Positions 26,001 to 34,511 of a stretch of DNA of 39,702 bases are shown one piece after another. This stretch comes from Anaerolineae bacterium (GTDB lineage Bacteria; Chloroflexota; Anaerolineae; Aggregatilineales; Phototrophicaceae). The notes below the pieces were generated by a model. That model was not told the DNA's origin and searched no databases. It saw only the letters and a list, made by a program, of their open reading frames with translations. The stretch covers positions 1-39,702 of the forward strand of contig JAPKMO010000034.1 in NCBI GenBank assembly GCA_026645945.1, written 5' to 3'. Each line of letters begins with the position of its first letter. Position 1 is the stretch's first letter. The translations under genes and the position numbers were made by a program.

Positions 26001-29000
26001 CAACAACCGCTATCAGGAACAGCTTGAACGCAGCCTGCGCCTGCGGCGGCGCGTAGAGCAGCTTAACCAGATTTTTGAACTGGGGCAGATGCTCCATACC
26101 AACGTTGAGCCGGTGTCCATGCTGGAAGCCATGCTCTACGGCATCCAGCAGAGCGTGGGTTTTGAAGTCGGCGTGGCCGCGCTGGCCGATGAAGACGCCG
26201 GCCTGCTGCGCCGGGTAGCCCAGGCCGGGCTGCCGCTGGAGGTGTTCGAGCAGAGCCGCGCCGATGCGGCGGCGCTGGATGACCTGAAGGCGCTGATGGT
26301 GGATGATTATCTCATCAGCGAATCGTACTTTTTCCCGGCGGCCTTTCGCCAAAGCTGGCCGCCAGAAGTACAGCGGGCGTTTGAAACTGGCTATGCGGGC
26401 CGCCGCCAGGTGGCCGAACCGGTAGACGAGCGTTCCTGGCAGGATGGCGATCTGCTGCTGATCCCGCTGCACGGGGCGGGCGGCAACCTGCTGGGCCTCA
26501 TCCTCCTCGACCAGCCGTTTGATGACCGCCGGCCTGACCGGGCGATGATCGAAATCCTGGAAATTTTCGCTCATCAGGCGTCGGGGATGCTGGAAAACTA
26601 CCGGCTGTACCGCGCCACGCTGCAAAATGCCGAACAGGAAGCCCGCCTGAACGCCATCATGGAGGCGGTGTCGAAAACGCTGGATACCGGCCAGATCATC
26701 GAAGCGGTAGCCGGCGGCGCGGCGCGCCTGCTGCCGGTGATGCAGATGACGGTCGCGCTGGTGGATGCCGACCAGCAGGGTTTTGACGTGCTGAAAGTGG
26801 CGATCAACAGCGACAGCGCGCCGGTAGTGACCAGGGAACACCGCGCCCACATCGAAAATACGGCCCTGGCGCGCACCTACCAGGATGGTCAGGACTACCT
26901 GTATTATATCGGCGAGCCGGATGCCAGCCGTTACGAAGACCTGCGCGCCTGGCATCGGCGTGGCGAACGCACCAGCCTGATTCTGCCGCTGGTGGCGGGC
27001 GGCGTGGTCATCGGTGCCATGCACCTGGGCAGCACACAAGAACGCGCTTTCGCCCTGCATGAATACCGCGCGCTGCTCCAGCGTATGGCGAACCTGTCGG
27101 CGGTGGCGATTGAAAACGCACGCCTGTTCAACCGCGCCCTTAACCTGCAAGCCTTTAACGAATCGGTGCTGGAGTCCATCCAGCAGGGCATCGTCGTGCT
27201 AGATAAATCCGGGCGCATCATCTCGGTGAACGATTTTATGCGCCAGCGGTACGGCTGGGACACCGAACGCACCCGCCGTAAAGACCTGTTTGCCTACGAC
27301 CCTGAACTGGCCGAGGTGCTCGCCGCCGATTTACGCGCCGTGCTGGAGTCGGCCACCCCGCGCGAGCTGATGTGGCACAAAACTCACGAAAATAACCACC
27401 TGCTGGTGCGGAATTTCTATATTTATCCGCTGCGGAGCGCCGACGGCGTGCGCGGCGCGGTGATGCTGGTCGAGGACGTGACCGACCGCGCCCGCCTGGA
27501 ACGCGACGTGGAAGCCCGCGCCAACCAGCTGGCGGTGCTGACGGAAGTTTCCAGCCGCATCACAGCTTCGCTCAACCGCGACGAAGTGATTGAACTGGCG
27601 CTGGAAGAAATCGGGCGTTTTATTGATTATGACACGCTGACGCTGTGGAGCCGCAGCGGCGATTTGCTGGTGCTGGAAGGCTTCCGAGGTTTTGAAGAAG
27701 CCGCGATTGAAAACGGCGTCCAGGTGGCCGTCCCGTCGCACGAGCGGCTGCGGAACGTCATCAACACCCAGCGCCCCGTCACCATCAATCACCTTCAACA
27801 CCTGGACTACCTGCCGGGCGAAAAAGACGTTTCAAGCTGGATGGGCGTGCCGCTGGTCAACCAGGGCTACGTCGTCGGTATGATCGCGCTGGCGAAGTCG
27901 GAGGAAAGTTTTTACAACCCCCAGCTTCAGCAGGCGGCTTTCGCTTTCGCCAACCAGATGGCGGTGGCGCTGGCAAATGCCGATCTGTTCGCCGAGTCGC
28001 AGCGCCGCACCGAACGCCTCAGTTTGCTCAACCGCGTGTCGGTTTCGCTGGCCCAGTCGTTGGACAGCGAAAACATCCTGGAAATCGCCCTGCGCGAGAT
28101 CGCCGGGGTGATAGGCGTGGCGCAGGCGCGGGCGCTGGTTTTTGACCGCGAGCTTCAGGTCGGACGGGTGATCGTCAAGTACCCGCGCGGCGACGCGCCG
28201 CCGGATGAGTTCATCAACCTGATGCAGAGCGCCGTTTACCAGCCAATGCGCCGGATGACCGAGCCGATCATCTACGAAGACCTGGAGCGTTTCACCCGCG
28301 ACGATCCGGTGCTGATGGAACTGTCGCCGCGCGGCATCACGGCTTTCGTCGTCATTCCGATGACGGTGGGCGGCCAGGTGATCGGCACGTTCGAGATGGA
28401 AGTCCACGACGGCGCACGCGAATTTTCGCCGGAGCAGATCGAACTGGCGCAGATCATCGCCAACCAGGCCGCGATTGCGGTGCAGAATACCAACCTGCTG
28501 GAGCAGACGCTCGTCCGCACCCGCGAACTGGAAACGCTGCTGGAAGCGGCGCAGGCCACCTCGCTGACGCTCAACCTGGAGGAAGTGTTCCAGGCCGTGG
28601 TTGAACTGATGCTGCACGCGCTGGACATGGACGACTGCGCTGTGATGATGTGGGATAACGTCGAAAATGTGCTGGAAGTCCAGCTGGAAGTCAACCGTTT
28701 TGGCGACGCTAACCGGGTTGTGCCGCGCGGCACGACCTATAACCTGCGCGAGTACCCGATGCGGAAGCGCGCGCTTGAGGAACGCGAGGTGATCGCCATC
28801 CGCGCCGGCAGCCCGGACGGCGACCCCGCCGAACTGGAACTGCTGGCGAAAAACGGCGACCAGCTGCGGGTACTGATTCCGCTGGTGGTGCGTGACCAGG
28901 CAATCGGGCTGGTGCAGGTGGAAACGCCCGCGCCGCACCGGGCTTTCGGCCACCGGGAAGTGCGGCTGGCGCAGGCGCTGGGCGCGCAGGCGGCCATCGC

Positions 29001-31254
29001 CATCCAGAACGCGCGCCTGTCCACCGAGACGGCGGCGCTGGTGGAAGAAGGATTCATCATCAACAATCTCAGCCAGGCCATTTCGTCCACGCTGACGATT
29101 GAGGATATGATCGCCATCGTGCGCGACCAAGTGCCGCGCGTGACCGAAGCCGAAGAAATGTACCTGGCGCTGTACGATGCCGAAACGCAGACGGTTGTTT
29201 TCCCGCTGGCGGTGCGGCGCGATGGCACAGCCTTCGACATTCCCCCGCGCCCGTTGGGTACAGACGAAGTATCGTTCATCATCCGGCACCGGCGTTCGCT
29301 GCCGTTGGGCGGCGGCAACTGGTCGTCCGACGAAATGCGCCGTAACCTGGGCATCACCAACGGCGAAGGCGACGCCAAGAGCTACCTGGGCGTGCCGATT
29401 GTGGCCGGCGACCAGGTGTTGGGCGTGCTGGCGCTGCGGGACTCGACCAGCGCGCGCGCCTTTGGCATCAATGACGAACGCCTGCTGACGACGGTCGGCA
29501 CGCAGTTGGGCGCGGCCTTGCAGAATGCGCGCCTGTTCGAGCAGGTGAGCAACTTCGCCAACGAACTGAACCAGCGCGTCCAGGAGCGCACCCGCGAGCT
29601 GCAAGAACGCACGCAGGAACTGCAAAAAGAGCGCGACCGGATTGATATGCTTTACCGCATCACCTCCGATCTGGCGACCTCGCTGGATATGGACCGTGTG
29701 CTGCGCCGCGCACTGGAACTGGTGGCCGGGGCGGTCGGCGCGGACGACGGCGTGATTATGCTGGTAGACCCGATGACCGACAAGCTCTACAGCCGGGCGC
29801 TGCTGCGCGAGCAGTCCAACGGCAGCGCAAAGCCGGCAAACCACCCGGCGGAAGGTCTGGCTCAGTGGCTTATCCAGCACGGCGGCCAGCATGTGGTGGT
29901 GGACGAACTGCACGGCCAGCCCTACTGGGACGCTGAGACACCCGCCGCGAAACGCTGGCACAGCGCAGTGGCGGTGCTGCTGGAAAATAACGACGATATT
30001 CACGGCGTGATGGTGCTGTTGAGCGAAACCCCCGGCGGGTATACCGAACCACACGTTAAACTCATCATCGCTGCTGCCAACCAGGTCGCTTCGGCTATTT
30101 ACAACGCTGAACTTTACCACCTCATCCGCGACCAGGCCGAACGGCTGGGCGTCCTGGTGCGCCAGGAACGCGAAGAAACCGAAAAGAGCAACGCCATCGT
30201 GGAGGGCATCGCCGACGGCGTGATGCTGGCCGACGATGAAGGCGTGATCGTGCTGTTCAATAACGCTGCCGAGCGCATCCTGGATTTGCCGCGCGACAAC
30301 GTGATCGGCCAGACCATCTTCAAGCTGTCGGGGCTGTTCGGTGAGTCCGCCGCGCTGTGGACGCGCGCGATTGAAGAATGGGCGCTTGACCCCGAACGCC
30401 ACCGTCCAGGCGAGTTCCTGGCCGAAACGCTCGACCTGGGCAAGCGCGTCGTCAGCGTCCATCTGTCGCCGGTGCATATCGGCGAGCGTTTCCTGGGTAC
30501 GGTGTCGGTTTTCCGCGACATCACCAAAGAAGTGGAGGTGGATCGCATCAAGAGCGAGTTTGTTTCCAACGTGTCGCACGAACTCCGCACGCCGATGACC
30601 AGCATCAAGGGTTTTGCCGACCTGCTGCTGTTGGGCGTGGTGGGGGATATGAGCGAGCAGCAGCGCACATTTTTACAGAAGATCAAAACCAACGCCGACC
30701 GCCTGAGCCAGTTGGTGGATGACTTGCTGAACATTTCCCGGATTGACGCCGGCGAACGGCTGAACCTGGAACTGGTGGACGTGGGCGAAATCATCAACAG
30801 CGTGCTGACGACCCTGCGAGGCCGCGCCCACCACGAGCATAAAGATCATCAGGTGGTGGTGAACATTTCACCCGCCCTGCCGCCGATCAAAGCCGATGCC
30901 CATAAGCTGACGCAGATCATCACCAACCTGGCGGACAACGCCTTTAATTACACCGATGTGGGCGGTCGTATAGACGTTACCGCCAGCTTGCAGCCGGACG
31001 GCGAACATATCCTCATCGCCATCAAGGACACCGGCATCGGCATCCCGGAGGAGTTTCGCTCTCGCATCTGGCAGCGGTTCGAGCGGTACGACGAACACGC
31101 CCTGGTGATGGATGTCGCCGGAACGGGCCTGGGGTTATCCATTGTGAAAGAACTGGTTGAGATGCATAATGGGGAAGTCTGGTTTGAGTCTGAACTCGGC
31201 AAAGGAACGACCTTCTTCGTTTCGCTGCCGGTTGACCAGCCGGATGCCGGATAG
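23038..31254 (+). CDS. Giant histidine kinase with about 12 GAF and 3 PAS domains
   Basis: A 2738-residue protein, about 300 kDa. A membrane helix (residues 3-22) is followed by a PAS-like region (about 40-135), then GAF domains beginning near residues 145, 315, 489, 668, 841, 1006 and 1202. A PAS domain starts near 1372, then GAF domains near 1495, 1659, 1829, 2001 and 2201, with a helical coiled coil (QERTRELQERTQELQKERDR) before the last, and a PAS near 2378. The kinase core has H2514 (NVSHELRTP), an N box (NLADNAFNYT, near 2630), G1 DTGIGIP from 2664 and GTGLGLS near 2695, all intact. GAF/PAS domains sense ligands, light or redox; no ligand is evident, and canonical bilin-Cys motifs were not noticed. 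Flanked by two response regulators within 31 and 20 bp. Confidence 0.93.
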   Translation: MGLGLILLIGGLVIILGLWVWSLQRQRLGRIPAENLRNGGFDLPLASNDDAILVSREHGQLEYINDRARRWIGMNGGEPNLEYIAGLTQPADSFLELFLREGQASFQLGTRWVEASSHTLPYGPERRTVVVMRELKAGNSYPDALDLSLAMATVNEIGETVNASMSMEQLLQTLLTIVMKACPAAAGEICLWDASQKALYPRGWVGETAYLLALSEAGGVYRMGEGITGWIAQNHRPALVADVRDGTAIQPKLSGFYYSFVGVPLLLGDRFIGTLELSHAEAGRFSQPDLALLQAISKPIATAIYNAELYSQQAERIRDMASLQVVSPAEAADDSRAVYRALTERIARLVNARVCGVLLYDENRRALMAELPFYGLPDYAAQNYSISLPPDSPQRDIWENQDYWVSNDAIDEPLIEALGLKPLYGAAGIRTTAFIPMQIGSHRIGLVQVANKQAEGGFTPQDIQELRILVAQAAVVVENIRLFQREQRRETEIIGLQQMTHAIGALSEEGEFYSTITERIARLMDIAMCGVLLWDEASHRLVAQLPFYGVPDDLIKNYYISLPAGSPLYDIWQEEDYWFTNQVQSNAVVYAAGLAEFANTVGVTKTMIAALAVGSRRLGAVQVSNKLSGEDFTDKDARLLLIFAAQAAAIIENARLYGDIRRRAQEADRLREIAEMAGAILTTEDSFAGILAAIANLMPSPLVFINIIDERRGGLVTHPRRVYGSKLSELLVIDLYGRDFELSVAGSQRPFISNDVLNDRAVLEVYREVAQRFDIRCAVVVPIMVGERSLGELGIANRAEPPYGPADVELLQAVAAQIAATIERIRLYESAEQNLQRRTQELDAISRISNELTQTLELDPVLHVIRREAARAALADGGTIVLLKPPQRWAEPTKPELAKRLGDGGDLADIEVEAVLRGADTVLVRDYAADPLQPAPETARSAIAAAFLYEDRVVGVIHLYHSRPKAFDERTAAFLLTIAAKASLAFGNNNRYQEQLERSLRLRRRVEQLNQIFELGQMLHTNVEPVSMLEAMLYGIQQSVGFEVGVAALADEDAGLLRRVAQAGLPLEVFEQSRADAAALDDLKALMVDDYLISESYFFPAAFRQSWPPEVQRAFETGYAGRRQVAEPVDERSWQDGDLLLIPLHGAGGNLLGLILLDQPFDDRRPDRAMIEILEIFAHQASGMLENYRLYRATLQNAEQEARLNAIMEAVSKTLDTGQIIEAVAGGAARLLPVMQMTVALVDADQQGFDVLKVAINSDSAPVVTREHRAHIENTALARTYQDGQDYLYYIGEPDASRYEDLRAWHRRGERTSLILPLVAGGVVIGAMHLGSTQERAFALHEYRALLQRMANLSAVAIENARLFNRALNLQAFNESVLESIQQGIVVLDKSGRIISVNDFMRQRYGWDTERTRRKDLFAYDPELAEVLAADLRAVLESATPRELMWHKTHENNHLLVRNFYIYPLRSADGVRGAVMLVEDVTDRARLERDVEARANQLAVLTEVSSRITASLNRDEVIELALEEIGRFIDYDTLTLWSRSGDLLVLEGFRGFEEAAIENGVQVAVPSHERLRNVINTQRPVTINHLQHLDYLPGEKDVSSWMGVPLVNQGYVVGMIALAKSEESFYNPQLQQAAFAFANQMAVALANADLFAESQRRTERLSLLNRVSVSLAQSLDSENILEIALREIAGVIGVAQARALVFDRELQVGRVIVKYPRGDAPPDEFINLMQSAVYQPMRRMTEPIIYEDLERFTRDDPVLMELSPRGITAFVVIPMTVGGQVIGTFEMEVHDGAREFSPEQIELAQIIANQAAIAVQNTNLLEQTLVRTRELETLLEAAQATSLTLNLEEVFQAVVELMLHALDMDDCAVMMWDNVENVLEVQLEVNRFGDANRVVPRGTTYNLREYPMRKRALEEREVIAIRAGSPDGDPAELELLAKNGDQLRVLIPLVVRDQAIGLVQVETPAPHRAFGHREVRLAQALGAQAAIAIQNARLSTETAALVEEGFIINNLSQAISSTLTIEDMIAIVRDQVPRVTEAEEMYLALYDAETQTVVFPLAVRRDGTAFDIPPRPLGTDEVSFIIRHRRSLPLGGGNWSSDEMRRNLGITNGEGDAKSYLGVPIVAGDQVLGVLALRDSTSARAFGINDERLLTTVGTQLGAALQNARLFEQVSNFANELNQRVQERTRELQERTQELQKERDRIDMLYRITSDLATSLDMDRVLRRALELVAGAVGADDGVIMLVDPMTDKLYSRALLREQSNGSAKPANHPAEGLAQWLIQHGGQHVVVDELHGQPYWDAETPAAKRWHSAVAVLLENNDDIHGVMVLLSETPGGYTEPHVKLIIAAANQVASAIYNAELYHLIRDQAERLGVLVRQEREETEKSNAIVEGIADGVMLADDEGVIVLFNNAAERILDLPRDNVIGQTIFKLSGLFGESAALWTRAIEEWALDPERHRPGEFLAETLDLGKRVVSVHLSPVHIGERFLGTVSVFRDITKEVEVDRIKSEFVSNVSHELRTPMTSIKGFADLLLLGVVGDMSEQQRTFLQKIKTNADRLSQLVDDLLNISRIDAGERLNLELVDVGEIINSVLTTLRGRAHHEHKDHQVVVNISPALPPIKADAHKLTQIITNLADNAFNYTDVGGRIDVTASLQPDGEHILIAIKDTGIGIPEEFRSRIWQRFERYDEHALVMDVAGTGLGLSIVKELVEMHNGEVWFESELGKGTTFFVSLPVDQPDAG

Positions 31255-31274
31255 ACAGCGGAAAGAGGCCTGTC

Positions 31275-31652
31275 ATGGCACACATTTTAGTCGCAGAAGA
31301 CGAACGCGACATTCGAGAACTGATTAACTTCACACTCATGTTCGCCGGGCATCAAGTGACACAGGCCGCTAACGGCGCTGAGGCCCTGGAATTGGCGCTG
31401 CAAATCAAGCCGGATCTGGTGATGATGGACGTGCGGATGCCGAAAATGACCGGCTACGAAGCCTGCCGCCAGATGAAACTGCACGACGAAACCCGGCAGA
31501 TTCCGGTGGTTTTTCTGTCCGCCAAAGGCCAGGACGAAGAAGTGCAGACCGGGCTGGAAGCCGGCGCGGTCGCCTATATTCTGAAGCCGTTCGCGCCGGA
31601 AGATTTAACCCGGCGGATTGCTGAAATCCTTTCCCAGAATGGGTTGTCGTAG
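31275..31652 (+). CDS. Single-domain response regulator
   Basis: A 125-residue CheY-like receiver with no output domain. E8/D9 and phosphoacceptor D52 (LVMMDVRMPKMTGYE), S82 and K104 (AYILKPFAPEDL) are all in place. GAAAGAGG before the ATG is a good ribosome site. It begins 20 bp after the giant kinase stop, so it is the kinase's likely direct phosphate acceptor, acting through protein contact or as a phosphorelay intermediate to the REC-GRDNF protein upstream. Confidence 0.92.
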   Translation: MAHILVAEDERDIRELINFTLMFAGHQVTQAANGAEALELALQIKPDLVMMDVRMPKMTGYEACRQMKLHDETRQIPVVFLSAKGQDEEVQTGLEAGAVAYILKPFAPEDLTRRIAEILSQNGLS

Positions 31653-31690
31653 ATGCGGGTTTTTTACCGGGAAGCGCACAGGCGTCGTTT

Positions 31691-32698
31691 ATGAGTGCCA
31701 TCACCATCGGCGGTAATCTCGTCCATTACGAAGTGCTGGGGCGTGGGCGCCCGGTTCTGCTGCTGCACAGTTGGATCGGAAGCTGGCGTTACTGGATTCC
31801 GACCATGCAGCAGCTTCAGCTTAAATACCGCGTTTATGCCATTGACCTGTATGGTTTTGGCGATTCCAGCAAGGATACGCGCCGCTACCCGATTGACCAC
31901 CAGGTACAGTTGGTGCTGGATTTTATGAACCATCTGGGCATTCCGAAGGCTGCCCTGATTGGTCATGGCCTGGGGGCGCTGGTGGCGTCGGAGTTCGCGC
32001 GCCTGTACCCGGACAAAGCGCCGCGCGTGCTGCTGGCCGGCGTGCCGCTGTTCGACCCCGGCAACCTGGATAAGCGCGTGCCGGCGGCGCGGCCAACGCC
32101 GCTGACCGATAACCGCCCCCTGCTGCCGGAGGTCGAAAACGAAGCTACCATCATGAACGCCAGTTCCGCCATGCGGGCGGCGCTGCTGGAGGCGGCGCGG
32201 GCGCGCGCCAACGGCGAACCCACCCCGGACGTGCCAGATTTGACCATCGAAACCGCCCGGCGCGTCCATCGGCATAACCCGCTTCAGAGTTTGATCGGCG
32301 ACGGCAACCCGGATACACTGCTGGCGAAGTGTTTTAAACGCTCCGAGCCGGAATATGAAAAGCTGGCCGTTGATCTGCCGAAAACCGATCACGCGGCGGT
32401 AAAACTCAGCGCCGCCACTTATGATTCCGGTCGCATGCTGGATACGCTGCGGCTGCTGCCTATCCCGATGGTGGTGGTTCATGGCGTGGACGACCCTCTC
32501 GTGCCGCTGCCGAACGAAAATGTATGGCAGTACATCACGGCGGAAAACGGCAGCCTGCTGCCGATACCCCTGCCGGGGGTGCGCCACTTCCCCATGCTGG
32601 AATACGAGCGGTTTATCCGGCTGGTGAACGATTTTCTGGAAGCGCCGGATGTCAGCAAACTGGAAATAAAAGAACGGTGGAAACGCCGAACACGCTGA
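31691..32698 (+). CDS. Alpha/beta hydrolase-fold protein lacking the nucleophile
   Basis: A 335-residue protein of alpha/beta-hydrolase fold. The nucleophile elbow reads G91-H-G93-L-G, so the expected Ser/Cys/Asp is Gly; the codon is GGC, one base from AGC (Ser). The acid (VHGVDDPLVP, near 262) and base (VRHFPMLEY, near 299) are retained, and LLLHSWIGS forms the oxyanion segment. A cap region lies at about 125-240. It is clearly paralogous to the hydrolase at 13453-14262. ATG 31691 has no strong ribosome site. It lies 38 bp after the response regulator and its end overlaps the thiamine pyrophosphokinase start, so it belongs to the kinase operon. Probable binding or regulatory protein. Confidence 0.8.
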   Translation: MSAITIGGNLVHYEVLGRGRPVLLLHSWIGSWRYWIPTMQQLQLKYRVYAIDLYGFGDSSKDTRRYPIDHQVQLVLDFMNHLGIPKAALIGHGLGALVASEFARLYPDKAPRVLLAGVPLFDPGNLDKRVPAARPTPLTDNRPLLPEVENEATIMNASSAMRAALLEAARARANGEPTPDVPDLTIETARRVHRHNPLQSLIGDGNPDTLLAKCFKRSEPEYEKLAVDLPKTDHAAVKLSAATYDSGRMLDTLRLLPIPMVVVHGVDDPLVPLPNENVWQYITAENGSLLPIPLPGVRHFPMLEYERFIRLVNDFLEAPDVSKLEIKERWKRRTR

Positions 32699-33345
32699 AA
32701 ATCCTCATCCTGGCTAACGGCGATGTCAACGATGGGCCGCTGGTGCGGCGCGCCCTGGCCGCCGCGCCGGATGCCTGGGTGATCGCGGCAGATGGCGGCG
32801 CGCGGATGGCGCGTTTTTTCGGCCTGCCGGTGCATACCCTGATCGGCGACCTGGATTCGCTGTCTGCCGCCGAGGTCGCTGCCCTGGCCGAAAACGGCGC
32901 CGATATTCACCGCTACCCGGAAGAAAAAAACGAAACCGACCTGGAACTGGCGCTGGATTGGGCGGCCAACCAGGGCGCAGCCTGGATTCGTATTCTGGGC
33001 GCGGTAGGAGATCGCCTTGACCAGACGCTCAGCAACGTGTATCTTCTGGCACTGCCGGCATTGATCGGACGTGACGTGCGTCTGCTGGCCGGCAGGCAGG
33101 AAATCTGGCTGCTGCATCCCGGCGAGTCGCTCATTCAGGGTGCGGCGGGGGATACCATCTCGCTGATTCCGCTGAACGGCGACGTGCGCGGCGTGCGGAC
33201 GGAAAACCTGTATTATGCGCTGCGTGACGAAACGCTGGTTTTTGGCCCGGCGCGCGGCATCAGCAACGTGATGCAGGCGGCTGAAGCGCGCGTCTGGATT
33301 CGAGAGGGTGTTTTACTGGCCGTCCACACACTCGGTCGAGCGTGA
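32677..33345 (+). CDS. Thiamine pyrophosphokinase
   Basis: About 222 residues. ANGD at 13-16, ADGGA (38-42), GDLDS (57-61), KNETDLE near 84-90 and LGAVGDRLDQTLSN match the nucleotide- and thiamine-binding residues of thiamine pyrophosphokinase, which transfers pyrophosphate from ATP to thiamine to give TPP in the cytoplasm. I start at GTG 32677, which gives the family length and overlaps the preceding hydrolase gene by 22 bp; the frame is open upstream but only as shadow of that gene. It looks like a metabolic passenger in the kinase operon. Confidence 0.9.
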   Translation: METPNTLKILILANGDVNDGPLVRRALAAAPDAWVIAADGGARMARFFGLPVHTLIGDLDSLSAAEVAALAENGADIHRYPEEKNETDLELALDWAANQGAAWIRILGAVGDRLDQTLSNVYLLALPALIGRDVRLLAGRQEIWLLHPGESLIQGAAGDTISLIPLNGDVRGVRTENLYYALRDETLVFGPARGISNVMQAAEARVWIREGVLLAVHTLGRA

Positions 33346-33363
33346 CTTAAGAGGGAGAAAACT

Positions 33364-33849
33364 GTGAGCAGCATCACCGTTTATAAACACAACCACGCCG
33401 GCGAGCCGATCACCCAGTATGATGGTCTGGTTATCGAACGCGGCGCAGACTGGGTTTGCCTGCGGGCGGTTTTCAGCCGCGACGAGGCCGACCTGGGTTT
33501 TGTGGTCTTCCGCCAGGGCGACGTGTTCGTGGAATGGTTTTTTAACGACCGCTGGTACAACGTTTTTCAGGTGTATGAAGGCGACAGCCCGCGTTTGAAG
33601 GGCTGGTACTGCAACATCACCCGCCCGGCAGTCATCACCGAAAACGAAATCCGCGCCGACGACCTGGAACTGGACGTGTTCGTCATGCCCAACGGCACGC
33701 TTTTGCTGCTGGACGAAAAAGAGTTCGGCGCGCTGGAACTGCCGATTGAGGAACGCATGGCCGCCCTGCGCGCGGTCGAAAGCATCCGGCGCAGCGTGAC
33801 CAGCCGCGAAGCGCCGTTTGAGGCCGTCCGCCCGGACGCGCCTGCTTAG
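33364..33849 (+). CDS. DUF402 / Ntdp-like phosphatase-fold protein
   Basis: A 161-residue DUF402 protein. WFFNDRWYNVFQVY, RLKGWYCNITRP and DDLELDVFVMPNG are the conserved blocks; the acidic DLELDV run (about 100-105) and following D/E residues bind metal in characterised relatives. Relatives include S. aureus Ntdp, a nucleoside tri-/diphosphate phosphatase, and FomD, a CMP-phosphonate hydrolase. A GTG start is used with GAGGGAG upstream. It is 18 bp after thiamine pyrophosphokinase, last in the kinase operon. Confidence 0.85.
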   Translation: MSSITVYKHNHAGEPITQYDGLVIERGADWVCLRAVFSRDEADLGFVVFRQGDVFVEWFFNDRWYNVFQVYEGDSPRLKGWYCNITRPAVITENEIRADDLELDVFVMPNGTLLLLDEKEFGALELPIEERMAALRAVESIRRSVTSREAPFEAVRPDAPA

Positions 33850-33850
33850 C

Positions 33851-34479
33851 TTAATCTGCCGCTCGGCTGGTGGGGCTGTGGATTGTTGATGACGAAGGAT
33901 TAGCGCCACTGGCCTGCATGACGAAAAGCCTATAGTGCAGGACAAACGCGATCTGGCTTCCATCGGGTGACCAGACAGGCCATACCTTTTCGGTGAAACC
34001 ATTTACGATGCGGCGGCGGTTTCGACCTGTGGCATCAATAACGAAAGTATCCGTTCCCTGATAGACACCTGCGTCATCAATCACCGTGCCATAATACAAT
34101 AACCGCTGACCATCGGGCGACCACTCCGCGCCGTATTCGTCCACACCGTTATAGGTTATTCTTTGGATGCTTTTAACACCCTTCAAAGGATCAACTGTAT
34201 AGATTTCAAACTCGTTTGGATGCCCTCCCCGGCCCGACATAAATGCAATCAGGCTGCCATCCGGTTTCCAGCTTGGGGCGCCGTCATTGATGATAAATGG
34301 TAAGTGAAACCTGGAATGCTGCCGGTCAGGTTTACAAGACCGGTTCCATCGCTGTTTATCGAAAATATATTATTGCCTGTACAGTCGCGGTCAGATGTAA
34401 AAGCAATCCGGTTTCCATTTCCAACCTCCCGGATGGTTGACGGCGGCGTTTTCTGTCCGTATAATTCTGCCTTAAAATC
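33851..34479 (-). pseudogene. Broken TolB/WD40-like beta-propeller gene remnant
   Basis: Two frames carry consecutive propeller-blade sequence. The 5' part (from 34479) reads VGNGNRIAFTSDRDCTGN then FSINSDGTGLVNLTGSIPG. Near 34300-34310 the homology shifts frame and continues as INDGAPSWKPDGSLIAF, MSGRGGHPNEFEIYTVD, EYGAEWSPDGQRLLYY and VWSPDGSQIAFVL, to a stop at 33851. A TGA at 34480-34482 closes the upstream frame with no start codon, so the N-terminal blades are missing. An in-frame ATG at 34240 is internal to the blade and not a real start. A sequencing error could explain the frameshift but not the missing 5' end. The region converges with DUF402 and diverges from the PucC-like gene. 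Confidence 0.72.
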
Positions 34480-34511
34480 TCACAAAACCTATAAAAAACG
34501 AGAAAATCTCC

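Noticed and set aside
27832..30579. 915-codon open frame antisense to the kinase
   Set aside because: Codons and residues (His/Arg/Gln-rich) are those of an antisense shadow; the sense frame encodes clear GAF domains.
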